From JAJKIV01 sp036509075 (lineage in GTDB: Bacteria; Gemmatimonadota; Gemmatimonadetes; Gemmatimonadales; Gemmatimonadaceae): a stretch of DNA of 64,000 nucleotides. This document shows, piece after piece, positions 34,868 through 42,648 of the stretch (positions within the stretch are counted from its first letter, which is position 1; each line of letters opens with the position of its first letter). The DNA lies in assembly GCA_036509075.1 (NCBI GenBank), contig DATCGG010000548.1, positions 1 to 64,000 of the forward strand, in the 5' to 3' direction. The notes beneath the pieces were generated by a model. That model was not told where the DNA came from and searched no databases. It was given only the letters and a program-made list of their open reading frames with translations. A program made the translations under genes and the position numbers.

Positions 34868-36571
34868 TCACTTGCTCGATGATGTCCCAGGTCGGAGCGG
34901 CGCGCCGAACAGGCGCGTATAGTACCGCATCTGGATCTGCGTGGTGAACTGCTTCGGCGAGTAGCCTGAGCCGCTGATCGACTGCCAGTGAGAGAACTGC
35001 ACCTCGATCGGGATGCGTGAGCGGCCCTGGTCGTACGCGCGGAGCGTGGAAAAGCTCGCGCCGCCGCCGATGCGCTGTTCCCGTTGCTCGGTGCCCACAC
35101 CGAGGATGCTCGCGTCGAGCGTGATCGGTTCACCCGATGGATCCTCGGTGGTGAACACGCCAGTGTACTTGTCCTCGCCCTTCCGTCGGTACAGGTAGTT
35201 CGCCGAGAGCGACAGGTAGTCGTTATAGACCCACCGTGGCGACGCTTCGAGCTCGATGTAGTCGCCGAGGTCTCGTGACACGACCTGCTCCCGATACTTC
35301 ATGATGAACGGATTTCGCGCGACGTCGGGAATACGGTACGTCCGCTGGTCCACGAGCTGCGCGCCATATCGGCCGACCACCGAAGCCCAGAATCGACGGC
35401 CGAAAACGAAGTCGACGGCGCCGTTGCCCTCGAAATCAGTTTGCGCGTCGCCCGTTCCGATGTCGAAGATGTCGTCTGGCCGTTCCAGCTGTGCCGTGCC
35501 GAGGCGAGCAAGCGCGCCGGCAGCCACGCGCATCCCGAATCCCTTCCGGTGCGCGCGAGCAGCAGGGCCGCTGCCGAATGTGTCCAGCAGCAGCACCTTC
35601 GCGCCAAGCTCGATGTCACCGATGTGACTCCGCTCGACCAGACCGAGCGGCGCGATCTGGAGCGAATCACTCAGGTAGGTGGTTGCCTGCACGGCGCTGA
35701 TCGGAGCCGGCGCCCCCACAGGGTTATCCCACGTGCCAAGGTTGGCGATGTACGCCTTGAACGACGCATTGATCGCTTCGACGCGGCCGATGATCGAGCT
35801 CTGAAACACGCTGTTGCTCATTGGCACGAACGCATTGCCCTTCGCCGTGTCCGCGCCGGTGCCGTACGTCGTCGCGATGCCTGACGCGAACGCACGCGCT
35901 TCGTTCACGAGCGCTCGCGCGCGCGCCTGGTCGGCGCACACCGGATCGGTGCTGCCCCCGGCACAAGCGTTGAGTCGCGCGAGCACAACCTCGGACGCAT
36001 TCAACAGCGAATCCACGACGCGCTTATTCTGTGCCGTCGCCTCCTCTTGCCGGCCCACGATGAAAGCCGGATTGGGGCCAATGTTTGCGGGATTTCTCAG
36101 CTCATTCCGCGGATTCACATCGACCACGACCTCGGAGATGTTGTGCTCGTACGGGACGCGCGCCGTCAGCATGAGACGCGACGTCAGGCCGATGTCGAGT
36201 GCGAACTCGCTGCGCGTGACTCGCGCCGTGAAGTCCGTGCGCATCGGGCCGAGAGACACGTCGGCGTTCGGAAGCTGCGCCAGATCGCGGAGTGACGTTC
36301 GAAGTGGTCGGAGCAGTTCCAGCTGCGCCGCGCCGAGCGAATCGCTCGAGTAGCGAGCAGCGAGCCGCTCCAGCGGTCCACCCGGTGTGTACACCTCGTT
36401 GTACGCCGACCACCCGACCTGCACCGTCCAGCGGATGACGCCGGGCTGTAACACCGTCGCATCTTCGCCCGCGCCGAGCACGCGCTGGCCGTGACTGTTT
36501 CGCGGGATGATCGCAACGAGCGAGAGCGCGGCGCACACCAGAATCCTGCGATGAGTGGAGCGTAATCGCAC
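34868..36571 (-). CDS. Predicted secreted or outer-membrane beta-rich protein
   Basis: 567 residues, family not recognised. The N-terminus is a signal peptide: basic LRSTHRRI, hydrophobic LVCAALSLVAII, likely cleavage after NSHG or GQ. The mature part has many alternating beta strands (RLMLTARVPYEHN, YIELEASPRWVYND, SLSANYLYRRK, TTQIQMRYYTRL), which fits a beta-barrel, and one Cys pair about 10 residues apart in an otherwise Cys-free protein. GTG 36571 is chosen because it begins the signal peptide; the open frame reaches 36754 but would run into the divergent gene. Function unknown; transport or surface role is inference. Confidence 0.7.
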   Translation of the reverse strand: MRLRSTHRRILVCAALSLVAIIPRNSHGQRVLGAGEDATVLQPGVIRWTVQVGWSAYNEVYTPGGPLERLAARYSSDSLGAAQLELLRPLRTSLRDLAQLPNADVSLGPMRTDFTARVTRSEFALDIGLTSRLMLTARVPYEHNISEVVVDVNPRNELRNPANIGPNPAFIVGRQEEATAQNKRVVDSLLNASEVVLARLNACAGGSTDPVCADQARARALVNEARAFASGIATTYGTGADTAKGNAFVPMSNSVFQSSIIGRVEAINASFKAYIANLGTWDNPVGAPAPISAVQATTYLSDSLQIAPLGLVERSHIGDIELGAKVLLLDTFGSGPAARAHRKGFGMRVAAGALARLGTAQLERPDDIFDIGTGDAQTDFEGNGAVDFVFGRRFWASVVGRYGAQLVDQRTYRIPDVARNPFIMKYREQVVSRDLGDYIELEASPRWVYNDYLSLSANYLYRRKGEDKYTGVFTTEDPSGEPITLDASILGVGTEQREQRIGGGASFSTLRAYDQGRSRIPIEVQFSHWQSISGSGYSPKQFTTQIQMRYYTRLFGAPLRPGTSSSK

Positions 36572-36661
36572 GTCGTGAAGCAGTGATGTGATGGTGGAGG
36601 TGGCGGCGGACGGAAAAGAACGACTGGCGATGCGGCGGTCGCCCGCCCGGGCGTGGCCCGT

Positions 36662-36667
36662 TATGAT
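36662..36667 (+). promoter_or_regulatory. -10 box TATGAT of the glycosidase-like gene
   Basis: TATGAT ends 6 bases before the GTG at 36674, implying a leaderless transcript. No clear -35. A 10-bp palindrome CGCCCGGGCG (36644-36653) lies in the spacer region. Confidence 0.35.
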
Positions 36668-36673
36668 GCCTAG

Positions 36674-38485
36674 GTGACAACGCCCCCTCAACATCACCAC
36701 GTCGTGCCCGCTACGCCACTCCCCTCCGTTCCCTGGCTTCGAACGGGTAACCACTGGCTCGCGTTACCCTGCATCCACCCCGCCGACGGGTCGTTGCACG
36801 CGCTGGGCATGCTGCACCGTGGGGCCCGGGCCGCCGTGGAGTTTGCCGGCGGCCCTGGGTTCGCGGACGGGAACAGTCAGCCGCTCGCACGACTCGGGTT
36901 CACGGTGAATGGCACGCCGGTGCCCCTTGCACGCAACGGCCTCGCGTGGGAGCGCGCCATGGAGTGGCTGCCCACGTTCACGTGCAGTGCCGATTCGCTC
37001 GTGATTCGCGGAACGGTGTTCGCCCCCTACGGAAGGGATGCTGATACCGCCGGCGTCGTATACGCCGTCGCGATCGAGAATCGGGGACGCGTTGACATCG
37101 AGCTTGCGGTCACGCTCGACGGGACGCTCGGCTACCGCCAGCTGCGCGTCCGCTCGTCGCGCCCGTTCGAGGACGCGCACGTTGCGATGCTCGCGCCGGA
37201 TGACGTCGTGGTGCTCAAGGGCGCCGCGTTGCCGGGCCTCGTTGCACTCGCGATCGGAAGCGATGGAAGCGCGGAGGTCGAAGCGCGAACGGAGCCGGCA
37301 CAGTACTCGATCCGGCGGACGATGCGAATTGCGGCGGGCCAACACGCGGACGTTGCGTTCTACATTGCCGCGGGACCGGAACAGGATGGAGCGCACGCCA
37401 CCGTGTCGGTGATGCGACGTCGCGGGTGGCGCGAACTGCTGTCCGCCACGCGCGACGCGTTGCGCGATCTCGAGCAGACCACCGGTCACGAAGCCCTCGA
37501 TCGACTCATCAACCGGAACCTGCTCCTCGCGTACTTCTACGCCGTGGGCCGCGCGCTCGACGACGCGCACTTCTACCTGGTTCGGACGCGTACGCCGTGG
37601 CATGGGCGTGGAGTCACGTTCCGCGAGTGGGAGTCGCTCACGTGGACGCTTCCGGCCGTGCAGCTTGCCGACTCTGCGCTCGCCCGCGAGCTCATCCTCC
37701 GAGCGTGCGAGGTACATGGGTATTCGCCGGGCAGCGGCGTCCGGTACCTCGATGGCACGTTGTTCGAGCCTGGTTTCTGTCTCGAGGGTGCCGCCTCGTA
37801 CGCCCTCGCCGTTGATCGGTACATTCGCGAGACGAACGACGACCAGATCGTCGAGGAGCCCGTCCTGGCCGATACGCTCTATTTGGCGTCCGATGACATC
37901 GCCGCTCGGCGCAACTCGAGTGTGCCGCTCTATTCGACCGAGGTGGCACCGAGCGGGAATCCGGCGCCACTACCGTATACGTTGCACGGCAACGCCGTCG
38001 CCGCGCAGGCGCTCGAGGTCTTTCGCCGGACGTTGGATGAACAGACCGCGCGCGACGTGCAGGATCCCGACGCGGTGCGCGCTGCGCTCAAGCGCCACTT
38101 CGCACGCGACCGGGAAGGCAAGGCGACATACGCGTCCGCGATCGATCTGAACGGCAACGCCGTGATGGACGATGATCCGTTAGCGTCGGTGTACTGGCTT
38201 CCCGTCTACGACGTCGTCGATCGAAACGAGTCGACGTATCGCCGCACGGTGCGAGCCGCATCGCGAGATCATCGGTTTCTCGTGCAGCAATGCGCACGGC
38301 TGCTTGGGCCGGAGGCGGCCGATGTGATGCAATGGGTTCGCCGTGCTCCGCTGGACGATGGATTCGCGGCCGAGCAGACCGACGACGACGGGCGCGCGCA
38401 AGCCAACGGTGGCGACGCATCCGTCGCGGGGCTGCTCGCGCACACGCTCTGGTACGCGGTTCACGCGCTCGGCGTCACACCATGA
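36674..38485 (+). CDS. Glycoside-hydrolase-like protein (alpha/alpha barrel type)
   Basis: 603 residues without a signal peptide. An N-terminal beta-sandwich (about 1-260) precedes a helical domain (about 270-600) with aromatic and acidic clusters such as YFYAVGRALDDAHFYLVRT, REWESLTWTLPAVQLADSALAREL and PGFCLEGAASYALAVDRYI, a pattern seen in (alpha/alpha)6-barrel glycosidases and phosphorylases (amylo-1,6-glucosidase/GH94-like). Catalytic residues cannot be assigned with certainty. GTG 36674 follows a -10 box; the gene is divergent from the secreted protein. tRNA-Gly lies just downstream. Confidence 0.5.
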   Translation: MTTPPQHHHVVPATPLPSVPWLRTGNHWLALPCIHPADGSLHALGMLHRGARAAVEFAGGPGFADGNSQPLARLGFTVNGTPVPLARNGLAWERAMEWLPTFTCSADSLVIRGTVFAPYGRDADTAGVVYAVAIENRGRVDIELAVTLDGTLGYRQLRVRSSRPFEDAHVAMLAPDDVVVLKGAALPGLVALAIGSDGSAEVEARTEPAQYSIRRTMRIAAGQHADVAFYIAAGPEQDGAHATVSVMRRRGWRELLSATRDALRDLEQTTGHEALDRLINRNLLLAYFYAVGRALDDAHFYLVRTRTPWHGRGVTFREWESLTWTLPAVQLADSALARELILRACEVHGYSPGSGVRYLDGTLFEPGFCLEGAASYALAVDRYIRETNDDQIVEEPVLADTLYLASDDIAARRNSSVPLYSTEVAPSGNPAPLPYTLHGNAVAAQALEVFRRTLDEQTARDVQDPDAVRAALKRHFARDREGKATYASAIDLNGNAVMDDDPLASVYWLPVYDVVDRNESTYRRTVRAASRDHRFLVQQCARLLGPEAADVMQWVRRAPLDDGFAAEQTDDDGRAQANGGDASVAGLLAHTLWYAVHALGVTP

Positions 38486-38491
38486 CATCGC

Positions 38492-38521
38492 TTGTTGCGC
38501 CTCCGCGGCGGGCGTTATACT
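38492..38521 (+). promoter_or_regulatory. Promoter of tRNA-Gly
   Basis: TTGTTG (38492-38497), 18-bp spacer, TATACT (38516-38521); the tRNA begins 10 bases downstream. Confidence 0.6.
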
Positions 38522-38530
38522 AGTCGGCAC

Positions 38531-38603
38531 GCGGGAATAGCTCAGTTGGTAGAGCACAACCTTGCCAAGGTTGGGGTCGCGGGTTCGAGTCCCGTTTCCC
38601 GCT
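38531..38603 (+). tRNA. tRNA-Gly (anticodon GCC)
   Basis: 73 bases folding as a standard cloverleaf: acceptor GCGGGAA/TTCCCGC, D arm with AGCTCAGTTGGTAGAGC, anticodon stem CAACC/GGTTG around TTGCCAA (anticodon GCC), T arm with GGTTCGAGTCC, discriminator T. CCA is not encoded. Confidence 0.95.
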
Positions 38604-38637
38604 CTCCGAACGCTGGAACGAAGTCGTAGGCTTACGA

Positions 38638-38670
38638 AAACGGGAGCGGCGCAGCCGCTCCCGTTTCTTT
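38638..38670 (+). terminator. Intrinsic terminator after tRNA-Gly
   Basis: Perfect 13-bp stem AAACGGGAGCGGC (38638-38650), loop GCA, GCCGCTCCCGTTT (38654-38666), then CTTTT. It separates tRNA-Gly from tRNA-Leu. Confidence 0.85.
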
Positions 38671-38725
38671 TACCGGCGTCACGCGGTAAGCTCAACGACA
38701 GCGGCGGCCTCAGGGCTGACACCCG

Positions 38726-38809
38726 GCCGGGGTGGCGAAATCGGTAGACGCGCGAGACTTAAAATCTTGTGGGGGTAACCCCATCCGGGTTCGATTCCCG
38801 GTCCCGGCA
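38726..38809 (+). tRNA. tRNA-Leu (anticodon TAA)
   Basis: 84-base class II tRNA: acceptor GCCGGGG/TCCCGGC (one G-T pair), D loop with AATCGGTAGACGC, anticodon stem CGAGA/TCTTG around CTTAAAA (anticodon TAA, reading UUA), long variable arm around GGGGGTAACCCC, T arm GGGTTCGATTCCC, discriminator A. A degenerate copy of its last 38 bases is at 41134. It reads the TTA codons that the CGTTAGGC octamer introduces into genes. Confidence 0.95.
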
Positions 38810-38945
38810 TCTGTGGTACAACGACTTAGCACCTCGCACGTGACGTTATTCCGAGCGAGGATGGGCTACGGACTCTGCGACGCCCGTCAGCAGGACGAGC
38901 GTCGCAGCAGTGGTCACGCATGCCTAACGAGGGAGGGCCCTGTTC

Positions 38946-40382
38946 TCATCGGGCGCCGCCGGTGAAGAACGTCGCTCCAGGCGCAGGAGCGATCGCATGG
39001 TTCGTCCGCGCGAACGCCTCCGGGCTGCCGACGATCGAGAGTCGGTTGCCCGCGCCCTGCAGCGACGGAGGTTGTGCTCCGGCCGGCCCGAGCACGTCGG
39101 CGTAGTCGTTGGACCGCGAGCCGCTCCCCGTCACGCCGCGGAGGACGGCGCGCAGCGTATTGCCGTCGCCCGGTACGATGGCGCCATCGGTCACCAGCGC
39201 TCCCGCCAGCCGCAGATCGGCGACAAACGCGGCCTCGCCGCATGCAGACGTCGAGATCGTGGTGCCGAGAAGCTCGAGATCCACGCTGTTGTCCGTCACC
39301 GGCCCCGCCGTCGGCGCGCCGAAGAAGCGTCGGCCACCGGTCGCCAGCACGCCCATCGTGAAGCCTTCGATCCGGTCGCTCACGGAGTGAAGGCGTAGCG
39401 CGTTGCGCGCGGCCCCCGGATTCGGAAGCGGAATCGGGGTTCCGGAGCCGCCCTGCAGGTTCCACCCGAGGCGCCCTGCCGCGCACGGATCCGCTGTGTC
39501 GTCGCGGTACAGGTTGTGGTGCGACGCGAGGACGGTGCGGGAGTCGTTCACAGCGTCGGGTCGACTGACCCCTCCGCTCGCGATGACGCCGCCGCCGATC
39601 ACGCTGCGTGAGACGTCCACGGAGATGCTGGCGGACGGCGCGAAGTTGAAGGCGAACAGCCCGCAGCCGACCCCCATCGCTGGCGATCGGATCAGCGTAC
39701 GGGTGACCCGGGCGGTGATCGAGGCACCCGCATGCGGAAGCGGATCGGCGCCCAGGTTCGGGTTGAGCGTGAGCACGGCGAGCCCGCACCCGGTCGGTCC
39801 CTGTGGCGCCACGCCGTGAGGGTTCGGATTGACGATCTCGGTCTCCACGATCGTCGCTGAAACACGGTCGCGATCGTGCCGTGATACGATGCCGATCGCG
39901 TTGCCGGATCGGCCGGGCAGGTCCTCGAGCGCCAGCCGGCGCACGGTGACTCCGTCGCCGAGTGTCAGCACGTCCCCCGGCACGTTCGCGGTCATCGCGA
40001 TGCTGGTGCGTGTGCCCGCAGCGAAGCCGGCGGGGAGCCCGGTCTCGTCGAGCAGCATGACGCCTTCGCCTTCCAGGGTGGCGCCGTCGGGAACGACGAG
40101 CGTCTGACTCACGAGGTAGGAGCCCGCGCGGACGAGGATGCGGCGGCCGGCGTGCTCGGGCGACATCGCCGCCACCAGTTCGACGGCATCGTCGACGACG
40201 ATCGTCTGCCCGCCATCGGCGGCCGCCTGGGCGGGCGCGTCGAGAGCGGCGACGGGCGGCTCGCTCGGACTCGGCGCGTCGACGGCGCAGCCGGGAGCGA
40301 GGAGCAAGAGCGAGATCGCGAGCGGTAAGGCTCCGATGGGATCGCGACCGCGAACGGTCTTGGCGCGGTGTAGTCGACGCAT
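38946..40382 (-). CDS. Lipoprotein with predicted right-handed beta-helix
   Basis: 478 residues starting at ATG 40382. The signal peptide LAISLLLLAPGC ends in a lipobox (LAPGC, Cys near residue 32), so it should be lipidated and face the periplasm or surface. The mature protein has pectate-lyase-like repeats of short strands (GATLEGEGVMLLDETG, GDGVTVRRLALEDLPG, SISVDVSRSVIGGGVIASGG) and periodic Asn/Gly turns, typical of DUF1565/parallel beta-helix proteins; enzymatic activity is not evident. It is the only larger gene between tRNA-Leu and the tRNA-Leu remnant. A longer antisense-frame reading over the same region is spurious. Confidence 0.75.
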   Translation of the reverse strand: MRRLHRAKTVRGRDPIGALPLAISLLLLAPGCAVDAPSPSEPPVAALDAPAQAAADGGQTIVVDDAVELVAAMSPEHAGRRILVRAGSYLVSQTLVVPDGATLEGEGVMLLDETGLPAGFAAGTRTSIAMTANVPGDVLTLGDGVTVRRLALEDLPGRSGNAIGIVSRHDRDRVSATIVETEIVNPNPHGVAPQGPTGCGLAVLTLNPNLGADPLPHAGASITARVTRTLIRSPAMGVGCGLFAFNFAPSASISVDVSRSVIGGGVIASGGVSRPDAVNDSRTVLASHHNLYRDDTADPCAAGRLGWNLQGGSGTPIPLPNPGAARNALRLHSVSDRIEGFTMGVLATGGRRFFGAPTAGPVTDNSVDLELLGTTISTSACGEAAFVADLRLAGALVTDGAIVPGDGNTLRAVLRGVTGSGSRSNDYADVLGPAGAQPPSLQGAGNRLSIVGSPEAFARTNHAIAPAPGATFFTGGAR

Positions 40383-40801
40383 CAGGGCGTTCTCCGTGGG
40401 AGGGTATGCCTGTCTCTCGGAATCGTTCCTGAAAACGGCTCACGCGTCGCGTCTGCCCGCGGACCCAGAGGCCCGCTCGCGAAGAACCGGGCTCCGGTCG
40501 TGGCACGGTTTGACGCGTAACGCCCACTCTCTCAGAGGAGAGTGGGCGTTACGCACCTCGTTAGGAGTGCACTTCAAGTTCCCCAGCGGGATCGCCTTCC
40601 CGCCAGCGGCGGAACATCTGGGTGACGTGGGTCATGGGCCGAGGGGAGGAATCGACGTAGTGGGGTGCGATGAAAAATCGGGAGCTCTTTTGCCGCCATA
40701 CAAGGTGAAGGAGAGAACCAGCCGACCTCACCAACTACAGGCGTTGCAGACTGGCCGCGGAGCATGGGAACGCGCCGAGGCTTTCGAACAAGGAGGAGCC
40801 C
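40383..40801. other. 419-bp non-coding gap with a large palindrome
   Basis: No convincing gene. It separates the divergent lipoprotein and DUF1330 genes. It holds the perfect hairpin at 40515-40554, one octamer variant (CGTTAGGA, 40558), and a strong ribosome-binding site for the DUF1330 gene at its right end. No promoter of the TTGAC-N17-TAnnTT type was found. Confidence 0.7.
40515..40554. repeat. Perfect 17-bp inverted repeat
   Basis: Arm 40515-40531 (GCGTAACGCCCACTCTC) and arm 40538-40554 are exact reverse complements, with loop TCAGAG. No T tract follows. It lies between two divergent genes, where a terminator is not expected. Confidence 0.9.
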
Positions 40802-41104
40802 ATGGCAGCTTACTTTCTGTGGCACAACCGCATTCTTGATGCGGATAAGATGCAAGAGTACCTATCGAAGGCGCTCGTCACGATGGCACCCTACCATCCC
40901 GAGGTTGTTGTCTTCGATGAGCGCGCGCACGCGTTGGAGGGGAACGCGCCTGGGCCGAGGACAATCGTGATCAAGTTCGACTCGCGCGACACCGCGATGG
41001 CCTGGTACAACTCCCCGGCATACCAGGAGTTTCTCCCCCTGCGCCTCGCCGCGACGGAAGGCTTTGGCGTGCTCGTCGACGGATTCGTGGCTGCGGGATC
41101 GTAG
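40802..41104 (+). CDS. DUF1330 family protein
   Basis: 100-residue single-domain dimeric alpha/beta-barrel-like protein of the DUF1330 family, function unknown. Family features: the N-terminal YFLWHNRILDADKMQEYLSKA, the central GPRTIVIKFDSRDTAMAWYNSPAYQEFLPLR, which aligns with the conserved W-Y/S-x-Y segment. ATG 40802 has an excellent ribosome-binding site AAGGAGGAG a few bases upstream, stronger than any other in the window. It sits between tRNA-Leu and its remnant. Confidence 0.85.
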   Translation: MAAYFLWHNRILDADKMQEYLSKALVTMAPYHPEVVVFDERAHALEGNAPGPRTIVIKFDSRDTAMAWYNSPAYQEFLPLRLAATEGFGVLVDGFVAAGS

Positions 41105-41133
41105 TCCGCTTTGTCGCCAGCCCAGGCGACTCT

Positions 41134-41171
41134 GGGGTAACCCCCATCAGGGTTCGATTCCGGTCGCGGCA
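41134..41171 (+). pseudogene. Degenerate 3' fragment of tRNA-Leu
   Basis: Bases 41134-41171 align with 38772-38809 (variable arm, T arm and 3' acceptor strand of tRNA-Leu) with two substitutions and two single-base indels over 38 positions; shared blocks include GGGGTAACCCC and GGGTTCGATTCC. No matching 5' half exists upstream; a GTCGCC/GGCGAC hairpin (41113-41130) precedes it. It may be an old attachment-site copy or a decayed tRNA duplication. Confidence 0.75.
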
Positions 41172-41235
41172 CTCGGCTCCCGACGTTAGGCGCGTCAGCG
41201 CCGCGCCGCGTTGACACTGGGACACCGAACACACG

Positions 41236-41266
41236 AAGGGCGCCTCGCGGCGCCCTGTCGTTTTTC
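41236..41266. terminator. Terminator between DUF1330 and the Rad52-like gene
   Basis: GGGCGCC (41238-41244), loop TCGC, GGCGCCC (41249-41255), then a short gap and TTTTT (41261-41265) on the + strand. Lying between convergent genes, it may serve both sides, though the minus side lacks a good T run. Confidence 0.65.
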
Positions 41267-41292
41267 AATACCGTCGAGGCTCGGCCTCGATC

Positions 41293-42198
41293 TCAGAAGG
41301 GAATGTCGTCGAGCGACATGCCTAACGGTGAAGCGTCGAGCGTGTCCGCGGAGCCGGCCGCGTCCGCCGGCTTCGCCGCCTGCAGGCTGGCGGAGGCACC
41401 GGGTCGGGTAGGCCAGATCACGCCATCGCACGATCGATCGCGGCATTTGAAGTCGGGCGCCTTCGGGTTACGCTTGCTGAGCCGGTTGTCCCACATGCGG
41501 CCACCACACTTCGGGCACGTCGGCGTACCCGCGGCCTCGAGCACTACTGCCTCCACCGGAACGTCTGCGGGAGGTTCCTTCGCCGTCGCGGCCGCGCTCT
41601 GCCGCGCGCGTTTTGCCGAACCCTGAGGGCGTGCCGGTGTGTCCGTAGCCTCCGCTGGCGGTTCGGCGGCCATGGGCTCCGCCGGCAGGCTGGCGCCGTT
41701 CGCGGGCCCGAAGCGTCTGGCGTAGACGACGCCGGGATCCTCCAACGGTTTCGCGTTACGTCCGTCGCTATCCATCGGCACCCAGTTCTGCTCGTAGCCG
41801 TACAGCTCGTGCGCGATCCCGAACCGGACCGCCGCACGCTTGAACGCATCGGTTGCGGCCGCTTTGTAGTCCCGGCCTGTGCCGACGTCCTCGCGGATGA
41901 CGCCGAGGATCTGAAGACGTGCCTTGAAGGAGCACGAGCCACCGTCGGGCGCGTCGTCGATACCGGGCAGGGGCGGCAACAGCTCCAACGTCAGGTCCCA
42001 CTCGCCGGGCACCACGGCATCCAGCCGCTCCCGCGCCGTGTTGGCTTCGATGTACGCGACGAATCGTGCGAAGTACTTCCCGTCGCGGGCGATGACTTTG
42101 CCGTCCTGCCGCCAGAAGACGACCCCGTTAGGCAGCGGTTCGGCGAGGCGCGACCAGATGTCGGCCTTCTCGGTGTGTGCGTCGTGTCTCGCGATCAT
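41293..42198 (-). CDS. Rad52/22-like single-strand annealing protein with zinc ribbon and SSB-type tail
   Basis: 301 residues from ATG 42198, preceded by AGGTGGG. The N-terminal about 150 residues match the Rad52/Rad22 fold: WSRLAEPLPNGVVFWRQDG, FVAYIEANTARERLD, RLQILGVIREDVGTG and the signature AAATDAFKRAAVRFGIAHELY. A Pro/Ala-rich linker follows, then a zinc ribbon (CPKC, then CRDRSC about 22 residues on), another linker, and the terminal SLDDIPF, which copies the SSB C-terminal peptide (DDDIPF) used to recruit repair proteins. It probably anneals complementary single strands. It is downstream of a small Cys/His gene and divergent from an HTH regulator. Confidence 0.82.
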   Translation of the reverse strand: MIARHDAHTEKADIWSRLAEPLPNGVVFWRQDGKVIARDGKYFARFVAYIEANTARERLDAVVPGEWDLTLELLPPLPGIDDAPDGGSCSFKARLQILGVIREDVGTGRDYKAAATDAFKRAAVRFGIAHELYGYEQNWVPMDSDGRNAKPLEDPGVVYARRFGPANGASLPAEPMAAEPPAEATDTPARPQGSAKRARQSAAATAKEPPADVPVEAVVLEAAGTPTCPKCGGRMWDNRLSKRNPKAPDFKCRDRSCDGVIWPTRPGASASLQAAKPADAAGSADTLDASPLGMSLDDIPF

Positions 42199-42202
42199 GC
42201 TC

Positions 42203-42568
42203 TCATCCCACCTTTCTGGTCCAGTCCAGTTTCCGGTTCGCCCGACGTACGTCCTCGACCGCCGGGCAGCTACGCCCATGCTCGCAGTACAATCCGTGCC
42301 GATCGAAAAAGACGAGGTGCGTGCGCGACGCTCCATCGACCGTTTCGTCGACGCGAAACAGGTGCTCGACCGAAGTCCTCGCGCCACACTTGGCGCGAGG
42401 GTCGAGCGCTCGGACCCGAACCACTCGAGCGGGCTCGCCGAGTTGGGGCTTGCCTCGTCCACCGCTTGGCAGGCGCCGCGCGGCCTTTGTACTGCGAGAC
42501 TTCGTGGTCTTCCGAGGCGATGCCCCTGACCTGCGCCTGCCACCCCTCCTTTGCTTGACTTTCGTCAC
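42203..42568 (-). CDS. Small basic Cys/His protein upstream of the Rad52-like gene
   Basis: 121 residues from ATG 42568, family not recognised. The first 45 residues are Arg/Lys-rich and probably disordered; the rest is ordered-looking, with VVRVRALDPRAKCG, HLVFFDRHGLYCEHG and CPAVEDVRRANRKL, where Cys and His residues could bind zinc. The TGA stop is 4 bp before the next ATG and contributes to its ribosome-binding context, so the two genes look translationally coupled. Codons in the second half have GC-rich third positions like real genes. Reality is likely, function unknown. Confidence 0.6.
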   Translation of the reverse strand: MTKVKQRRGGRRRSGASPRKTTKSRSTKAARRLPSGGRGKPQLGEPARVVRVRALDPRAKCGARTSVEHLFRVDETVDGASRTHLVFFDRHGLYCEHGRSCPAVEDVRRANRKLDWTRKVG

Positions 42569-42648
42569 GCGACCACCGACAATGAGCTACAAATGTAACG
42601 CAGGTTCGGGCTATTTTCGGTATTGGAAGCTATTGTTCATTGCAACGT

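Noticed and set aside
38914..40527. Long antisense-frame reading of 537 codons over the lipoprotein gene
   Set aside because: Arg-rich low-quality composition with no domain, while the other frame has a lipobox signal peptide and beta-helix repeats.
41101..41171. A second functional tRNA at 41.1 kb
   Set aside because: Only the variable arm, T arm and 3' acceptor strand are recognisable; no 5' acceptor partner or anticodon arm could be found.
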